Source: Bacillota bacterium
GTDB taxonomy: Bacteria > Bacillota > Clostridia > Lachnospirales > Lachnospiraceae
Assembly: GCA_023435505.1 (NCBI GenBank)
Contig: JAEYRR010000015.1
Span: 1-6,042 of the forward strand
Length of the DNA stretch: 6,042 nucleotides
Reading direction: 5' to 3'
Under the pieces are notes generated by a model. The model was not told the DNA's origin and made no database searches. It was given only the letters and a program-made list of their open reading frames with translations. How positions within the stretch are numbered: the first letter of the stretch is position 1; every line of letters starts with the position of its first letter. Below are positions 5,527 through 6,042 of this stretch, in pieces. A program made the position numbers and the translations under genes.

Positions 5527-6042
5527 TATTCAATATTTTGAATCTGTTCACGAATCTTCTCTATCTCAGTCTTAATATCTATTGCCTTATTGGATACTTC
5601 CAGGTCATTTGCTTTAGATAGAATGGTATTGGCTTCACGATTCATCTCCTGGGCAATAAAATCTAACTTTCTTCCTACACTATTACCTTCATTTAAAGTA
5701 CTCATAGTATGGTTAATATGACTCTTTAAACGAACAGTTTCCTCATCCACACAAATCTTATCAGAATAAATAATTAACTCGGTAGCCAGAACTGCCTCAT
5801 CGATCTTAGTGTCTCCTAAAAGTTCCTGCACCTTATTCATAAGTTTATCCCGGTACTCCTTCATAATCTGAGGTTCCCGTTCTTCTATAAAACTCACTTT
5901 CTCATTAATGGAATCTAATTTCTGAAAGATGTCATTTTTGAGATGCTCTCCTTCTAAGATTCTAGTCTCCACAAAGCGTTCACAGGCTTCTTTTATTGTG
6001 GTTTCTAACATGCACCATATCTCTTCTTCATCAATATCCTGT
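5526..6042 (-). CDS. yloC: YicC/YloC family endoribonuclease, C-terminal part (5' end outside window)
   Basis: The frame is open from the right edge of the window to the TAG at 5526-5528, giving the last 171 residues of a protein whose family members have about 290. The ATG at 6011 is internal: ten in-frame codons before it read QDIDEEEIWC, which fits the family, and no stop codon precedes them. The visible part is mainly long helices and holds the family's C-terminal core VGRKLDFIAQEMNREANT followed by SKAND and a terminal EKIREQIQNIE. YicC of E. coli and YloC of Bacillus subtilis are reported endoribonucleases involved in RNA turnover; the missing N-terminal half prevents any check of the rest of the protein. 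It is the first visible gene of the cluster and lies 11 nt before remA, an order shared with Bacillus. The operon promoter must lie outside the window. Confidence 0.95.
   Translation of the reverse strand, partial: QDIDEEEIWCMLETTIKEACERFVETRILEGEHLKNDIFQKLDSINEKVSFIEEREPQIMKEYRDKLMNKVQELLGDTKIDEAVLATELIIYSDKICVDEETVRLKSHINHTMSTLNEGNSVGRKLDFIAQEMNREANTILSKANDLEVSNKAIDIKTEIEKIREQIQNIE

Noticed and set aside
6009..6011. ATG at 6011 as the yicC/yloC start
   Set aside because: The frame continues open to the window edge with family-like residues, and the protein would be far too short from here.

Overview
The window looks like a chromosomal segment of a low-GC, Gram-positive, clostridial bacterium, most likely of the Lachnospiraceae type. 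This rests on the AT-rich base composition, strong AGGAGG-type ribosome binding sites, the yicC/yloC-remA-gmk-rpoZ order typical of Firmicutes, and closely Firmicutes-like protein sequences. The genus is inference only. No mobile element, CRISPR array, rRNA or tRNA gene is visible.

Layout. Positions 1-210 are non-coding leader with an inverted repeat and weak promoter candidates. On the plus strand follow a Cof-type HAD phosphatase (211-1017), an unrecognised 62-residue Tyr/Cys-rich protein (1098-1286) closed by a good intrinsic terminator (about 1290-1331), and a YfmM-like ABC-F ATPase (1473-3029) with its own likely sigma-A promoter (1379-1407). A large stem-loop at 3036-3096 separates this half from the minus-strand half and probably stops transcription from both sides.

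The minus-strand genes, read from the right edge leftwards, form one tightly packed cluster: the 3' part of yicC/yloC (runs off the window), remA (TTG start), gmk (overlaps remA by 8 nt), rpoZ (1 nt after gmk), then two tandem, diverged type I signal peptidases. A hairpin without a U-tract lies between rpoZ and the first signal peptidase, so the peptidase pair may be read through at a reduced or processed level rather than being a separate unit.

Functionally, the minus-strand cluster joins RNA turnover (YicC/YloC), a matrix/osmotic regulator (RemA), GMP-to-GDP conversion (Gmk), the RNA polymerase omega subunit (RpoZ) and protein export (two signal peptidases). In Bacillus subtilis rpoZ is followed by coaBC and priA, so signal peptidases at this place are a difference from that model. 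The second peptidase keeps the Ser/Lys dyad but has changed residues beside it. Three start sites were corrected from the longest reading frame using ribosome binding sites: gmk at 5234, the second signal peptidase at 3710, and yicC, which has no start inside the window. I see no clear new system; the small Tyr/Cys protein and the diverged second peptidase deserve the most attention.
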